Shown: in pieces, positions 8,901-17,994 of the stretch
Numbering within the stretch: position 1 is the stretch's first letter
How the letters are laid out: each line of letters opens with the position of its first letter
NCBI GenBank assembly: GCA_900548315.1
Contig: URJU01000002.1
Span: 1-45,625 of the forward strand
Reading direction: 5' to 3'
DNA length: 45,625 nt
Source of the DNA: an uncultured Coprococcus sp.
GTDB lineage: Bacteria > Bacillota > Clostridia > Lachnospirales > Lachnospiraceae
The notes under the pieces: model-generated
What the model saw: the letters and a program-made list of their open reading frames with translations, nothing else
Databases searched by the model: none
What the model was told of the DNA's origin: nothing
Translations under genes and position numbers: made by a program

Positions 8901-9796
8901 AGCGTACCCTTGCCGGCTATAGCATGATATACACCATCACCATCCTTTATGGCAAGTGCGTACCCTGCATTCAGATTGCTGTCAAGACTGCTTACCGTGA
9001 AATAGCTCTCAAGATAGCTGACACTTATCTCTATCCCCACCACTCCATATATGGTATCGCCGTATCTGAGCGGCACAGTGTATGTTATCATATAGTGATT
9101 GTCCATACTGCTATCCCCAAGAACAAACGGTTTAGACCAGTATCCCAGATCTACCATCCTTGCACCGAAATGTTCCATGGCAGCCTCGTATGGAATATAG
9201 AAGAAATCATCACATGATCTGCGTCCGCTTCCATCAAATGTGAAATCCGTGGTCCAGGCACTGTCAAGAGATATTGACCCATTCTGGGAGAGTTTCTTGC
9301 TGCCCCTCTCTAAAAGGAAATCGGTGTTTGAGGCCGTCTTATTCTGCGGGTCAGAGTCACGTATAAAGAATCCTCTGTAATTTGCTCTGTTCTGAAGCTT
9401 CTGTTCATTTGCAAGTATGAGGAACACTCCCGATGTGGTGTTGTACCGAAGTGCATCCACCATGTCAGGAAAAGTCTGATTAAGATATTGCATCTGTGCA
9501 TTGTCATCCTGCAGAAATTTCTTTATATTTATCCCCTGATCATCAAGCACCTGTGAAAGTGTATCGTTTAATAAATCCTGCTCCTTGTATATGGATCTCC
9601 AGTTCTCTACCATATCATTTTCAAGCACGACCTGTCTGTTCTCAACAGTGTGATTGTCCAGATCTATCACATTTCCAGACATTTTTGAGCGTATTCCGCT
9701 GAATATCATTGCAAGCAATGGCACAAGCCCCTGAGCCACAATAACCGCAATTACAGGCACGAGGAATATCGTCATCAGTCTCTTTTTTCTATTCAT
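5906..9796 (-). CDS. Membrane hybrid sensor histidine kinase (dCache-HAMP-PAS-degenerate GGDEF-GAF-like-HisKA-HATPase-REC)
   Basis: A 1296-residue protein. A membrane anchor at ~9-33 and a second at ~372-393 enclose a ~340-residue extracellular region with dCache-like strands (YGDTIYGVVGIEIS). HAMP follows (~394-445), then PAS (~455-575) and a GGDEF-fold domain (~590-740) whose active-site motif has become RAGADQML, so cyclase activity is not expected. A GAF-like segment spans ~745-910. The kinase core has the H-box SHEIRTPMNG (His near 929), the N-box NLLSNAVKYS, DNGIGIPES and GTGLGLAIS. A C-terminal receiver has VEDNELN and LMDIMMPVMDG (Asp near 1224). It lies 38 bp after the solute-binding-protein gene and is followed by the SDR gene. 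It probably passes phosphate from its receiver through the nearby Hpt protein to the HD-GYP regulator (inference). A solute-binding protein may present the signal, but that gene is broken here. Confidence 0.93.
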   Translation of the reverse strand: MNRKKRLMTIFLVPVIAVIVAQGLVPLLAMIFSGIRSKMSGNVIDLDNHTVENRQVVLENDMVENWRSIYKEQDLLNDTLSQVLDDQGINIKKFLQDDNAQMQYLNQTFPDMVDALRYNTTSGVFLILANEQKLQNRANYRGFFIRDSDPQNKTASNTDFLLERGSKKLSQNGSISLDSAWTTDFTFDGSGRRSCDDFFYIPYEAAMEHFGARMVDLGYWSKPFVLGDSSMDNHYMITYTVPLRYGDTIYGVVGIEISVSYLESYFTVSSLDSNLNAGYALAIKDGDGVYHAIAGKGTLYDAVSRDTRSFTLTQQKDNISKVDGVKAGKQDIYAVEKAIDLYSANVPYTDTSWVLCGFVKEDSVYGMGDAIFNIICISVLVSVLMATVLVLILSRYVTKPVYRLMESVRGGVEGIHRFKISDIVEVDELHDVIENIADAQKQIEGQIIEEKERYRIAVESSQDVFFTYNKTAQKLELVNTGSNDGTWDCKKHPEFLNNDAVHPLDKRILFDAARNADSRLCIEFRLKSDDDSEYEWVELRGTVINDENGNKDRIVGCIHNINQRKFLEETQQKEQIYDVLTSFYRLGYGMGAIQNSRQTECRGTMVITDIEKFSRINEKYGLIFGDIVIEKFAALIIDISNALDIEDAVFIRAGADQMLLWFPGVDAENATELVKRLRDEMGNLTNDNYLELDFRSGLTYAEDEKITTQEIFDQAKLALTVAKKKNCRDEIYQNISHSDMKDAGRVRLCGIDSVDRLDQLSLSSIALNLFDRGTEARVSMDMLALKLEEKYHVTNVIITRFNKEYMSNSRTYQWRSDGISWEGIVHCADSDYERFVARNTFQMTQILDQESGDDPVYGEFVKGKTGVVYHMMDNGQYSGSLFFIGMDGGILSDDSEAKIFEEMLSIIQNRINMQRHDLSAQAKSDFLARMSHEIRTPMNGIIGMTEVALRPDQTEDKRIECLKKIDSASGYLLGILNDVLDMSKIESGKMKLVIDKCSIPDMMKNIDSIMDAKMNEKDITFGQNITLLHDWFYGDELRLNQILVNLLSNAVKYSNLGGRVDLTVKELPVDDKYSDIYFAVSDNGIGIPESKQQLIFQRFEQADDSANARKQGTGLGLAISSRLVHMMDSDIKVASEVGKGSCFSFTVRLERVPEGNIVEKNTAERANFSGRRILAVEDNELNMEIIKMILEERGMTVEEAHDGQEAVQRVEKVTDGYYDLILMDIMMPVMDGLEAARTIRHMDRQYCKNVPIVAMSANAFDDDVKRSMASGMNGHLSKPVNIGKLEEMLASVWRDK

Positions 9797-9834
9797 AATG
9801 TACCATTCCCCCTTCTGAAAATAACCAGGCTGCC

Positions 9835-11116
9835 CTACTGCTCTCCGACAGCCTCTTGGAGTGCACTGCTAAATCCATCGTACCACGCGTCAAATGCCTC
9901 GTCAGATGTGCATTTCTCGATCACTGCCTTTCTCGACTCATCATCTGATGCCGCTGCAACCTCTTTTCTTGCCGCATCTGCCGCATCTGACATATTATAG
10001 TTTAGAACATTTCTGGCATCATATCCATTGTCAAAGTTCTTTGTGGTATAAAACATGGTACTGTCAAACTCATTCATTACCTTCTTTATGCACTCATATG
10101 CCTTGTCATTGACCTCTATACTGTCCTCTTCTATGATCTTGTCAAGTTCATCTATGTTATTTGCCTCTTTCAAAACAGGCAAATAGCCTGAATCACATAT
10201 AAACTTAAGGTTATTCTCCTTCTCTGTGAACCATTTGAGAAACTCACATGATGCGTACTCATGCTCCTTGTCAGATTTGGTCACCGCCATTCCGGCACCC
10301 TGCTGGACCTTGTAATCCTCTCCGCCGGCCATGACGGGAGCATCCAGAACTACATATCCTATAGGGTATGACATATCATCTGTCTCCACCTTATCCGGGA
10401 AATAGAATGTAGAAGATGTTGACCCTGTATATGCGATGATATCGCCGGTCTTCACATCGTCAGAACGGAATTTGCCATACGCTGCAAAGTACCCCTTTAC
10501 ATATGGCACGTAATAATTCTCCCATAATCTCTTTATAAGGTCTTTATCTATGTTGAATGTTACCTTGCTGTCTTCAACCTCAAATATCTCTCTGCCAATC
10601 TGTCTTGTTGATCATCATTATCTCTGTGGACTTTGCAACCGGAAGAAGATATAGTGAGTCGTCCTGGGTAAAGTAACCTTCCTGAATATATGAATCCACA
10701 TATTTTGAGAGTTCCTCATCAGAAAAATACTGAGTGAGATCAGTGAGCTTGTCTTCCTTCTGGACTGCATATGCTGTATCCGCATATGATGAGAATATAT
10801 CCGGAAGATCCTCAGCGCCAACAGTTCCCGACAGTGATTCACTGACAGCCTGTTCAAGATCTGACACAGATCCATAACTATAACTCTCCACGTAGATTCC
10901 CTCATCCTTACCCTTTGTGGCATTAAACGTTTCTACCAGAGAGTCAAATGTGGCCTGCTGCGTTCCATTGTAATAGTGCCAGATCTTTATGGATATCGAA
11001 TGCTCCGGATCCAGCCGGGCCTTCTGTGTTCCATTTTTTTCACTGCTCCCGCAGCCTGAAAGCATTGCAATTGACATGACCGCTGCCATGATCCTGGCGA
11101 TCACTCTCTTCCTCAT
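9835..11116 (-). pseudogene. ABC-type extracellular solute-binding lipoprotein, disrupted by internal deletion and frameshift
   Basis: The 5' part (11116 to the TGA at 10580) starts with a lipoprotein signal, MRKRVIARIMAAVMSIAMLS then GCGSS, and continues as a family-1 solute-binding protein (IKIWHYYNGTQQATFDSLV; LYLLPVAKSTEIMMINKTDW). It then reads QRDI-stop. The 3' part continues in the next frame, without its own start, as RQIGREIFEVEDSKV...RLWENYYVPYVKGYF and ends normally in DAWYDGFSSALQEA. From family memory, about 60 residues that belong between NKTDW and RQIGRE are absent. AGGAGGAGG precedes the ATG at 11116. It lies between the Hpt and kinase genes, which suggests a sensor role instead of transport, since no permease is nearby. 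Assembly collapse is a possible alternative to true decay. Confidence 0.82.
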
Positions 11117-11151
11117 ATTATCCTCCTCCTGGTCTTCCTCAGCTATGTGGA

Positions 11152-11499
11152 TCAACCCACATTTTTAAGTGCGTTCACCGTTATATCGTACTGTTCTCTT
11201 ACCTTATCAAATAGCTCGTCAGCCCCATCAAGCGACCTTCCCCTGAGCTTTTCCGTAAGATCTGAGCTCACTGTATAAAGATTCTTTAGTCCAAGATTCA
11301 GGCACACACCCTTAAGTGTATGTGCTGCACGGAATGCATTCTCTGCATTCTTCTCTGCAAGTGCCCCTTTCAGGTTATTATAGCTGTCATCGTCCAAAAA
11401 CTTGAGCGCAAATCTCTCTATAAGCTTTTCACTTCCAAGTCTGCCAAGCACATCCTCAAAATCTGCTCCTATTGAATCGTAACACTCCTTTATATTCAT
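11152..11499 (-). CDS. Hpt-domain histidine phosphotransfer protein
   Basis: A 115-residue, all-helical single-domain protein. The phosphoacceptor motif is AAHTLKGVCLNLGL (His in the middle helix, followed by LKG). It would shuttle phosphate between the receiver of a hybrid kinase and a response regulator. The start at 11499 has GGGAGAG about six bases upstream; in-frame ATG/GTG codons further up (11514, 11553) lack a site. It sits between the HD-GYP regulator and the solute-binding-protein gene on the same strand, which supports a local phosphorelay. Confidence 0.9.
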   Translation of the reverse strand: MNIKECYDSIGADFEDVLGRLGSEKLIERFALKFLDDDSYNNLKGALAEKNAENAFRAAHTLKGVCLNLGLKNLYTVSSDLTEKLRGRSLDGADELFDKVREQYDITVNALKNVG

Positions 11500-11578
11500 A
11501 ACTGTCTCTCCCATCTTTCTATATGTCTTTTTTATAAACCTGTTTATAACCATATCAAGCAGCCTGTCTTGTTCCTCC

Positions 11579-11593
11579 AGACCACAGTGGTCT
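11579..11593. repeat. 15-bp near-palindrome between HD-GYP and Hpt genes
   Basis: AGACCAC-A-GTGGTCT is a perfect 7-bp inverted repeat with a one-base centre in the ~110-bp spacer between two co-oriented signalling genes. It could be an operator or a weak RNA hairpin. No T-run follows, so it is not a typical terminator. Confidence 0.35.
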
Positions 11594-11612
11594 ATATAAT
11601 AATAGTCAGCTA

Positions 11613-12719
11613 TTATGCATCTGCCTTCTTCATATCATATCTACACGCAAGTTCCTCAAAATCCTGTCTGGACTCCTTGAAACACTCTATCAGCCTCGGT
11701 GAAAATGTTCCACACTCTCCGTCAAGTATCATCTGAAATGCTTTATCCTTGGCTATTGCTTTCTTGTATACCCGTTCACTTACCAGAGCATCATACACAT
11801 CTGCTACGGACACAAGCTGGGCAGCTATCGGTATCTCCTCGCCCACAAGTCCATCAGGATAACCCTTGCCGTCATATCTCTCATGGTGATGACGACATAT
11901 CTCGTAACTCACCTTCTCATAATCCTCACTCCACGTTCCAGCAATCTGAGTCAATATCTCACAGCCCTTTGTGGTGTGAGTCTTCATATACTCAAACTCC
12001 TCGGTGGTAAGCTTGCCCGGTTTTAACAGCACGCTGTCCTTGATGGAAATCTTGCCCACGTCATGAAGGGCACTGGCTGAAACTATCACCTCTATCTTAT
12101 CCTGCGTCAATCCATACTCAGGATACTTCTCCGCAGCTTTCTCAGCAAGTATCCTTGTAAATCCTTTGACTCTCTTGATATGCTCCCCACTCTCTAAATT
12201 TCTGTACTCAACCACTGTACCTAACACATCCACTATCTTCTCATTGGTCTCTCGTATCTTTTCTGCCTGAGCCTGAAGCAGTTTATTCTTCTCTCTAAGA
12301 TCTCTTGTCTGAAGCTTAACCTTGTCCTCAAGATGATTCTTGTACATGAACAGATCAGCCGCGTTCTTAACTCGTCTTCTGACTGTCACGCTGTCAAAAG
12401 GTTTTCTGACAAAGTCGAAAACTCCCATATCAAGACATTTAACCTCAACATCCCTTGTTGACTCTGCACTTATTACTATGACCGGTATCCTGTCTATAAG
12501 TCCTGTGTTCTTCATATAATCAAGAACCGCATACCCATCTACATTCGGCATAATGAGATCCAGAAGCATTGCTGATATATCTCCATTGTCATTCTTCAAA
12601 ATCTCGATCGTCCTCTCTCCATCCGCTGCCTGCACGATGTCGTATTGATCGCCAAGTGCCACAGCTAAGATCTCTCTGTTAAGTTCGATGTCATCAACTA
12701 TCAAAACTTTTTCTCTCAT
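11613..12719 (-). CDS. Two-component response regulator with HD-GYP c-di-GMP phosphodiesterase domain
   Basis: A 368-residue protein (RpfG-like). Residues 1-~125 form a receiver: VLIVDDIELNREIL, the phospho-acceptor LLDLIMPNVDG, the ISAES switch strand and the KPF lysine. A helical linker (~125-170, heptad-like) joins it to the HD-GYP domain, with the metal ligands in ASALHDVGKI and HHHERYDGKGYPDG and the downstream SVADVYDAL. HD-GYP domains hydrolyse c-di-GMP to pGpG or GMP. The ATG at 12719 is chosen because GAGGAG lies about nine bases upstream; the frame is open to 12746. It is the first gene of the minus-strand signalling group and is divergent from the second hybrid kinase. Confidence 0.93.
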   Translation of the reverse strand: MREKVLIVDDIELNREILAVALGDQYDIVQAADGERTIEILKNDNGDISAMLLDLIMPNVDGYAVLDYMKNTGLIDRIPVIVISAESTRDVEVKCLDMGVFDFVRKPFDSVTVRRRVKNAADLFMYKNHLEDKVKLQTRDLREKNKLLQAQAEKIRETNEKIVDVLGTVVEYRNLESGEHIKRVKGFTRILAEKAAEKYPEYGLTQDKIEVIVSASALHDVGKISIKDSVLLKPGKLTTEEFEYMKTHTTKGCEILTQIAGTWSEDYEKVSYEICRHHHERYDGKGYPDGLVGEEIPIAAQLVSVADVYDALVSERVYKKAIAKDKAFQMILDGECGTFSPRLIECFKESRQDFEELACRYDMKKADA

Positions 12720-12941
12720 TATGATTCTCTCCTCTGATTCGTCCATCGAATCCTCTTATAATAAATAAAGTAAAATCTTCACAATCACCCACAATAATTC
12801 TAGGAGTTATTAAGAATATTGTCTATGGAATTAATTACTATTTATATAGCTTTTTAGTCCACTTACGAGTAAAATTGTCATAAAGGGACAAATACGATGA
12901 GCATTTAGAACAAAGAAACAGCTATAAAGGGGGTATATTTT

Positions 12942-15518
12942 ATGGATAATTTTGTAATCCTGCAACAGATGGTCGCCATAGACAGAGCTCAGAACCGAGC
13001 CGAACTCAGGTTGTCCATACAGACTCTGCTCCGGATAATCGGCAGCTATACAAAGTCTGAGCGAGTTTATATATTTGACAAGGACGAATCCACCGGTGAC
13101 TTCTGCAACTCCTACGAATGGTGCGCAGAGGATGTGAAACCATTTATAGAGGATCTTCAGTCAGTACATCCAAATGACATGCCATATTGGCTGAATGCCT
13201 TTGAACGGGGCGACAGCATCATCATCGATGATGTCAATGACATAAAGGATATCATGCCATCTGAATATAGATTATTAACTCTCCAGAATATACGTTCAGA
13301 GATTTCATTTCCTATATTCTACAAGAATGAGCTCCGAGGATTTATAGGCGTTGACAATCCGCATATCAAGGAATCCGAATCATTCCTCACTCTCCTCGGA
13401 GTTGTGGGCGGACACCTTGGAAATGTCCGGGAATCACTCAGGATGACGGAGCTGCTTGAACAGCGCAACCGATCCTTGGAGAAAAGCCTTATGAATATCG
13501 AGCGCAACCAAAAGTTCCTGTCCATACTCAGCGCAGATTACATATCCGTCTACTGCGTGGACTTAAATCTTGACACCATTGAACCACTGAAACTCGACTC
13601 CACGGCAAATGCGGCAAAGATAAGTGATCTGAAGGCCGGCAATGCGAAGTGCTATTCCGCCCTAATAAAATCATATTACGACAATTATGTCATAAAATCT
13701 GCATCACCAAATTTTCTTGAACAACTCGGCATTGAGCACCTAAAAAGCCACATATCCATAAATGGCAGGCTGTCATTCAGATATCAGGTCACACCGAACT
13801 CCGTGGGGCAGGAGTACTTTGAGGCGGAGGTCTTCCCGTTTGACTTTGGATCCGACTCAAAAGTCTTGATTGGTTTCAAGAACATAGATGACCTTGTCGC
13901 CTACGAACAGAATTCCAGAAGACAGCTGCAGGAGGCTCTCGATGAGGCAACTCTCAACAACGAAATCATATCTGCCATAAGTAAGATCTACTTTTCCATA
14001 TACCGGATCGACCTCGCACTGGATATGTACGAGGAGGTCTCAAGTGACAATGAGGTTCACAGACTCACGGGACGCATGGGCAGAGCATCAGCCAAGATGA
14101 AGGAACTGTGCCACCGCTTTGTAGTACCGGAATACCAGGACAAAATACTTCAGTTCTTTGATCTTTCCACTATATCGGAGAGATTGCACACCGAGGAGAC
14201 CATAGCTATGGATTACCTCGCCAACGACGGTAACTGGCATTCGGCCCGTTTTATAGTGCAGAAAAGAGATTCTTCAGGCAACGTGACAAGCATACTTTAT
14301 GCCACCCGTCTTATCAGTGAACAAAAGCGACGTGAGCAGAACTGGATGCTGCTTGCAGATGAGGCCAACAGGGCAAGTGAAGCAAAATCAGAATTTCTGT
14401 CAAAGATTGCACATGACATAAGAACACCTATAAACGCAGTGATGGGATTTGCGGATATAGCAAAAAATTGCCCAGACAACTCGCCAAAGGTATGTGATGC
14501 ACTTAAAAAGCTTACCACATCCGGAAAATATATCGAACAGCTTGTGAGTAACATACTGGATATTACCAGCCTTGAAAACGGCAGACAGAAACTCAATCCC
14601 TGCGAGACATCCGTATCAGGGATCAGCAGCACTCTAAGTCATATATTTGCCCAGGAGCTTATGAACGATGAACTGAACATCACCTTCAGCTGCCATGATA
14701 TACTATATGAATACGTAATGGCAGACGGCCTGAAACTTAAACAGATATATTCCAACTTGCTGTCTAACTCCATAAAATTCACACCGGCGGGAGGAGACAT
14801 AACTTTCGACCTCTCCGAGGAGCGCATTGACAACTCAAACAATATACGCCTTGTTGCACGAATAAGTGACACGGGAATTGGAATAAAGCCGGAATTTCAG
14901 GCTGATATGTTCAGCAAGTTTACCCGCGAGACGGACACCCGAATAAACAATGTTAGGGGAAGCGGACTTGGACTTGCCATAGTAAAAGAGCTTGTGGATC
15001 TTATGAATGGAAATATAGAAGTTGACAGTTCTGTAGGAAAGGGAACGTCTATCACTATCACTGTGGAAGTTCCTTTCATCATCAAAGATGATCTCTGGAC
15101 CGGCGACCGCGATTATGCCACGGATATAACATCCGTATGTTCCGGCATGCATCTTCTGGTGGCGGAAGACAACGAACTTAACTACGAGGTAATATCTGAG
15201 CTTCTAGGCATGAATGGAATCTCCTGCGAGCGGGCAGAAGACGGTGCAATATGTGTGGACAAATTCAAAGCCGCTGCCCCTGGCACTTACAACGGAATCC
15301 TTATGGATCTTCAAATGCCTGTTATGGACGGCATCGCGGCATCCTGTGCCATAAGGGAACTTGACCACCCTGATGCCAAGCAGATCCCTATAATCGCGAT
15401 CACGGCAAACGCTTTCGCAAAGGACATTGAGAGATGCCGCCTGGCGGGTATGAATGAGCACTTATCCAAACCAATAAACATAAGAAGGCTTATAAGCATC
15501 CTTTCAAAGTTCAAATAA
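12942..15518 (+). CDS. Soluble hybrid sensor histidine kinase (GAF-PAS-like-HisKA-HATPase-REC)
   Basis: An 858-residue protein with no membrane segment or signal peptide, so it should sense a cytoplasmic cue. Residues ~10-165 form a GAF domain (SERVYIFDKDESTGDF; RSEISFPIFYKNELRGFIGV). Two PAS-like stretches with similar openings (FLSILSADYISVYCVDL and ISAISKIYFSIYRIDL) follow at ~190-320 and ~345-465. The kinase core has AHDIRTPINAVMGFAD (His near 488), NLLSNSIKFTPAGG, DTGIGIKPEF and GSGLGLAIVKEL. The receiver (~735-858) has VAEDNELNYEV and LMDLQMPVMDG (Asp near 788). AAAGGGGG precedes the ATG. It is divergent from the HD-GYP gene across about 220 bp, which must hold both promoters. It is followed by a bidirectional terminator. 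Confidence 0.94.
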   Translation: MDNFVILQQMVAIDRAQNRAELRLSIQTLLRIIGSYTKSERVYIFDKDESTGDFCNSYEWCAEDVKPFIEDLQSVHPNDMPYWLNAFERGDSIIIDDVNDIKDIMPSEYRLLTLQNIRSEISFPIFYKNELRGFIGVDNPHIKESESFLTLLGVVGGHLGNVRESLRMTELLEQRNRSLEKSLMNIERNQKFLSILSADYISVYCVDLNLDTIEPLKLDSTANAAKISDLKAGNAKCYSALIKSYYDNYVIKSASPNFLEQLGIEHLKSHISINGRLSFRYQVTPNSVGQEYFEAEVFPFDFGSDSKVLIGFKNIDDLVAYEQNSRRQLQEALDEATLNNEIISAISKIYFSIYRIDLALDMYEEVSSDNEVHRLTGRMGRASAKMKELCHRFVVPEYQDKILQFFDLSTISERLHTEETIAMDYLANDGNWHSARFIVQKRDSSGNVTSILYATRLISEQKRREQNWMLLADEANRASEAKSEFLSKIAHDIRTPINAVMGFADIAKNCPDNSPKVCDALKKLTTSGKYIEQLVSNILDITSLENGRQKLNPCETSVSGISSTLSHIFAQELMNDELNITFSCHDILYEYVMADGLKLKQIYSNLLSNSIKFTPAGGDITFDLSEERIDNSNNIRLVARISDTGIGIKPEFQADMFSKFTRETDTRINNVRGSGLGLAIVKELVDLMNGNIEVDSSVGKGTSITITVEVPFIIKDDLWTGDRDYATDITSVCSGMHLLVAEDNELNYEVISELLGMNGISCERAEDGAICVDKFKAAAPGTYNGILMDLQMPVMDGIAASCAIRELDHPDAKQIPIIAITANAFAKDIERCRLAGMNEHLSKPINIRRLISILSKFK

Positions 15519-15560
15519 TATCAATGCTCAAATTACATCAATACTGAAATATAAACATGA

Positions 15561-15597
15561 AAATAAGGGGTATCCGTGGATACCCCTTATCTTATTT
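15561..15597. terminator. Bidirectional terminator between convergent kinase and proC genes
   Basis: A perfect 13-bp stem (ATAAGGGGTATCC with GGATACCCCTTAT) has a two-base apex and A-rich and T-rich flanks on the two sides. It separates the plus-strand kinase gene from the minus-strand proC gene and can serve both. Confidence 0.93.
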
Positions 15598-16377
15598 CTT
15601 GTTCATGATAGCGTCTATAGACTTTATGCACGCGCTCCTTATCCCTGACTCTTCAAGGGATGCCACACCGCAAATAGTCGTACCTGAAGGTGAACACACA
15701 TTATCCTTTAACACTCCCGGATGTTCCCCGGTCTCCAGCTGTAGTTTTGCTGATCCAAGGATCATCTGTGATATCAGTCTGTACGCTGTCTGTCTTGGAA
15801 CTCCGTACTTTACAGCCGCATCGGCGTATCCCTCTATGAACAGATCCACAAATGCAGGACCACAGCCTGTCACAGCACCGCCTATTCCCATGAGATTTGA
15901 AGGAAGCTCCTCAACTATACCGACAGCTGCAAACAATTCCTTTATCTGTGCACGTTCATCCTCTCCAAGTGAGTTCTGAGACTCGAACAGCATGACGCCT
16001 TCATACACCATAGCCGGAGTATTTGGCATAACGAACTGCACCCTCACTGAACTGTCAAAATACTCACTGTACTTCTTGAAATCCCATCCTGCAGCTACAG
16101 ACACCAGTGCCTTTCCGTGAAGTTTCTCTCCGATCTCCACCAGGACATCATTTATCTGGTAGGGCTTACATGCCATGATGACAGTGTCCACAGCATCCAC
16201 AAGCTCTGAAAGTGATCTGCACGGATTAAATCCATATTTCTCCGCATTGCCGAGCAATTTGTCATAGTGCGGTGCATATGCATACACATCTCCCGCCGCT
16301 ATCTTTCCAGAATTAACAAATCCTGCACAGAGCGCCTGTGCCATATTTCCCATACCTATAAACCCTAATTTGTCCAT
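15592..16377 (-). CDS. proC: Pyrroline-5-carboxylate reductase
   Basis: A 261-residue enzyme for the last step of proline synthesis (1-pyrroline-5-carboxylate to L-proline, NAD(P)H-dependent, cytosolic). The N-terminus has the Rossmann motif GFIGMGNMAQAL, then MACKPYQI and FVMPNTPAMV. The C-terminal dimerisation domain has GCGPAFVDLFIEG and VCSPSGTTICGVASLEESG, close to the family's SPGGTT signature. Length is normal. GGAGGAGATAGTT precedes the ATG. It lies 56 bp downstream of the DHHW gene on the same strand and is probably the last gene of that transcript, although its function is unrelated. Confidence 0.95.
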   Translation of the reverse strand: MDKLGFIGMGNMAQALCAGFVNSGKIAAGDVYAYAPHYDKLLGNAEKYGFNPCRSLSELVDAVDTVIMACKPYQINDVLVEIGEKLHGKALVSVAAGWDFKKYSEYFDSSVRVQFVMPNTPAMVYEGVMLFESQNSLGEDERAQIKELFAAVGIVEELPSNLMGIGGAVTGCGPAFVDLFIEGYADAAVKYGVPRQTAYRLISQMILGSAKLQLETGEHPGVLKDNVCSPSGTTICGVASLEESGIRSACIKSIDAIMNKK

Positions 16378-16433
16378 AACTATCTCCTCCGGTTTGCTGT
16401 ATTGTTGATATCCTTTATCTGAGACAACTGGTG

Positions 16434-17948
16434 TTACTGCAGCACGCCATTTATAGTGGCTGCTACATCTTCATCACCTATGAGTGATATGTTGTTGATA
16501 CAGATAAGATCATCTGCCTGTTTTTCCTTAACAAAGTCTATAACATTAACATTTGAATATCTGTAGTCCAATATATATATGGTGGAATAATGATCCACAA
16601 GGAATGGTATGAATGCATTGCCATATGACTCCTTCATCACCACGCAGGTCGAACCATCTGTGACATTTGGATTCTCTATCACCGCCATCGGTGTATCACC
16701 ACCAACAAACGTAGAATACAACGTGCCCTTATCCCAGCCATTGACATCCATTATGACATTCCACTTCTGCTCTGACCCGTCATCATTCCAATAAGTCATA
16801 TCATTTGTTCCTATAGGCTCATAAGCATATATAGTATCCGGTTTTTTCTTCATATCCTGATTCTGAAGATTACTATAAAAACTTCCAAGGAAACCTTCAA
16901 ACGTATCTTTTTTTCTCTTTTCACGAGGTATCTCAGTTATACCCTTAGCCTTACAGAACTCCTCATATGCATAGAAAGCACCATCTGCTGTCCAGTGGTG
17001 ATCGGTTCTGAAGTAGATATACTCATCGTTGTGGGACTTAAGTGTATCGAATATATCCACTGTCTTTACCCCCTGCATAAGACTGTAGTAATATTCTATA
17101 GCCTGTTTCTGATCTGATCCGCCAAGTTTTGCGAGATCATCATCCGACAGAAGGACTCCGGAATTGTTCGGTATAAGTATATCGTATACATTTGCCACGC
17201 CTGACAGCTTTGCCGCTGCATTGTTCAGCGCATCTATATATTCCGTGGCAGAGTCCTGCACAAAATAGTACAGACTGTACGCTGCACCGTCCTTCACATA
17301 GAGATTATCCTGAAGCTGTTTCTGGAATGCCTCATCCATCGCCTTGGAATCAGGCGGTTCCACTGTCTGTACAGTAGTCTTTCCTGAACTGTTTCCCTTG
17401 TTAGTCTTTGAGTCTGTCTTGCTGGCTGGAAGTCCTATCTCAGGATCTTCTGTGGAAGTATCTACGGAAGTATCTGTGGCAGCCTCTGTAGTGGTCTGCT
17501 TTATTGAATCCTTATCAACCTCAGGGATATCATCACCCTTCGTGTTACCTCCAACAACCTGAGTTCCGGCCTCTATTCCATACAGAGACCTAAGCCCCTG
17601 ATCTGCTGACACAAGCTTGTCTCTCATAGGATATGTGTCGGAGTACCACAGGGATACCGACTCAAAATATGATCCGTCAAGGAATGACGTTATTGTAAAT
17701 GACGGGAATTTTGCCAGTTCTCTTTTCTCCGTGATGGACTTCTTAGGTCTGACAAAGAACAGCAATCCAATAAATGCACCCACAGCCATTATCGCTGCAA
17801 ATGCCAGAACACCTATGGTTCTGAATTTCCGTATCTGCATCTTCTGACTTCTGGAAAATCTCTTCACATACCGTCTTCCGCCCCGGTTAACATTTCTTCT
17901 TGTATTTTTTCCTGAATTATTTCCTGATCTCGTTCTATTCATATCCAC
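16434..17948 (-). CDS. DHHW-family (AlgX/SGNH-like) protein, partner of MBOAT acyltransferase
   Basis: A 504-residue protein (502 from the ATG at 17942). The N-terminus is very basic (RRYVKRFSRSQKMQIRKF), followed by one membrane segment (~47-69, IGVLAFAAIMAVGAFIGLLFFV), so the bulk lies outside the membrane. A low-complexity Thr/Ser/Asp-rich linker spans ~140-195. The catalytic region contains YFRTDHHWTADGAFYAY, the name-giving DHHW motif, and the Ser of KESYGNAFIPFLVDHY near the C-terminus. Such proteins work with an MBOAT partner to O-acetylate surface polysaccharides. The MBOAT gene lies 46 bp upstream in the same transcript. The start is ambiguous between the GTG at 17948 (AGGTG at a better distance) and the ATG at 17942. 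The acceptor polymer is unknown. Confidence 0.9.
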   Translation of the reverse strand: MDMNRTRSGNNSGKNTRRNVNRGGRRYVKRFSRSQKMQIRKFRTIGVLAFAAIMAVGAFIGLLFFVRPKKSITEKRELAKFPSFTITSFLDGSYFESVSLWYSDTYPMRDKLVSADQGLRSLYGIEAGTQVVGGNTKGDDIPEVDKDSIKQTTTEAATDTSVDTSTEDPEIGLPASKTDSKTNKGNSSGKTTVQTVEPPDSKAMDEAFQKQLQDNLYVKDGAAYSLYYFVQDSATEYIDALNNAAAKLSGVANVYDILIPNNSGVLLSDDDLAKLGGSDQKQAIEYYYSLMQGVKTVDIFDTLKSHNDEYIYFRTDHHWTADGAFYAYEEFCKAKGITEIPREKRKKDTFEGFLGSFYSNLQNQDMKKKPDTIYAYEPIGTNDMTYWNDDGSEQKWNVIMDVNGWDKGTLYSTFVGGDTPMAVIENPNVTDGSTCVVMKESYGNAFIPFLVDHYSTIYILDYRYSNVNVIDFVKEKQADDLICINNISLIGDEDVAATINGVLQ

Positions 17949-17994
17949 TCACATTCACCTTCATTATTAATACTCTTTTTCTGCGCAGCTCATA

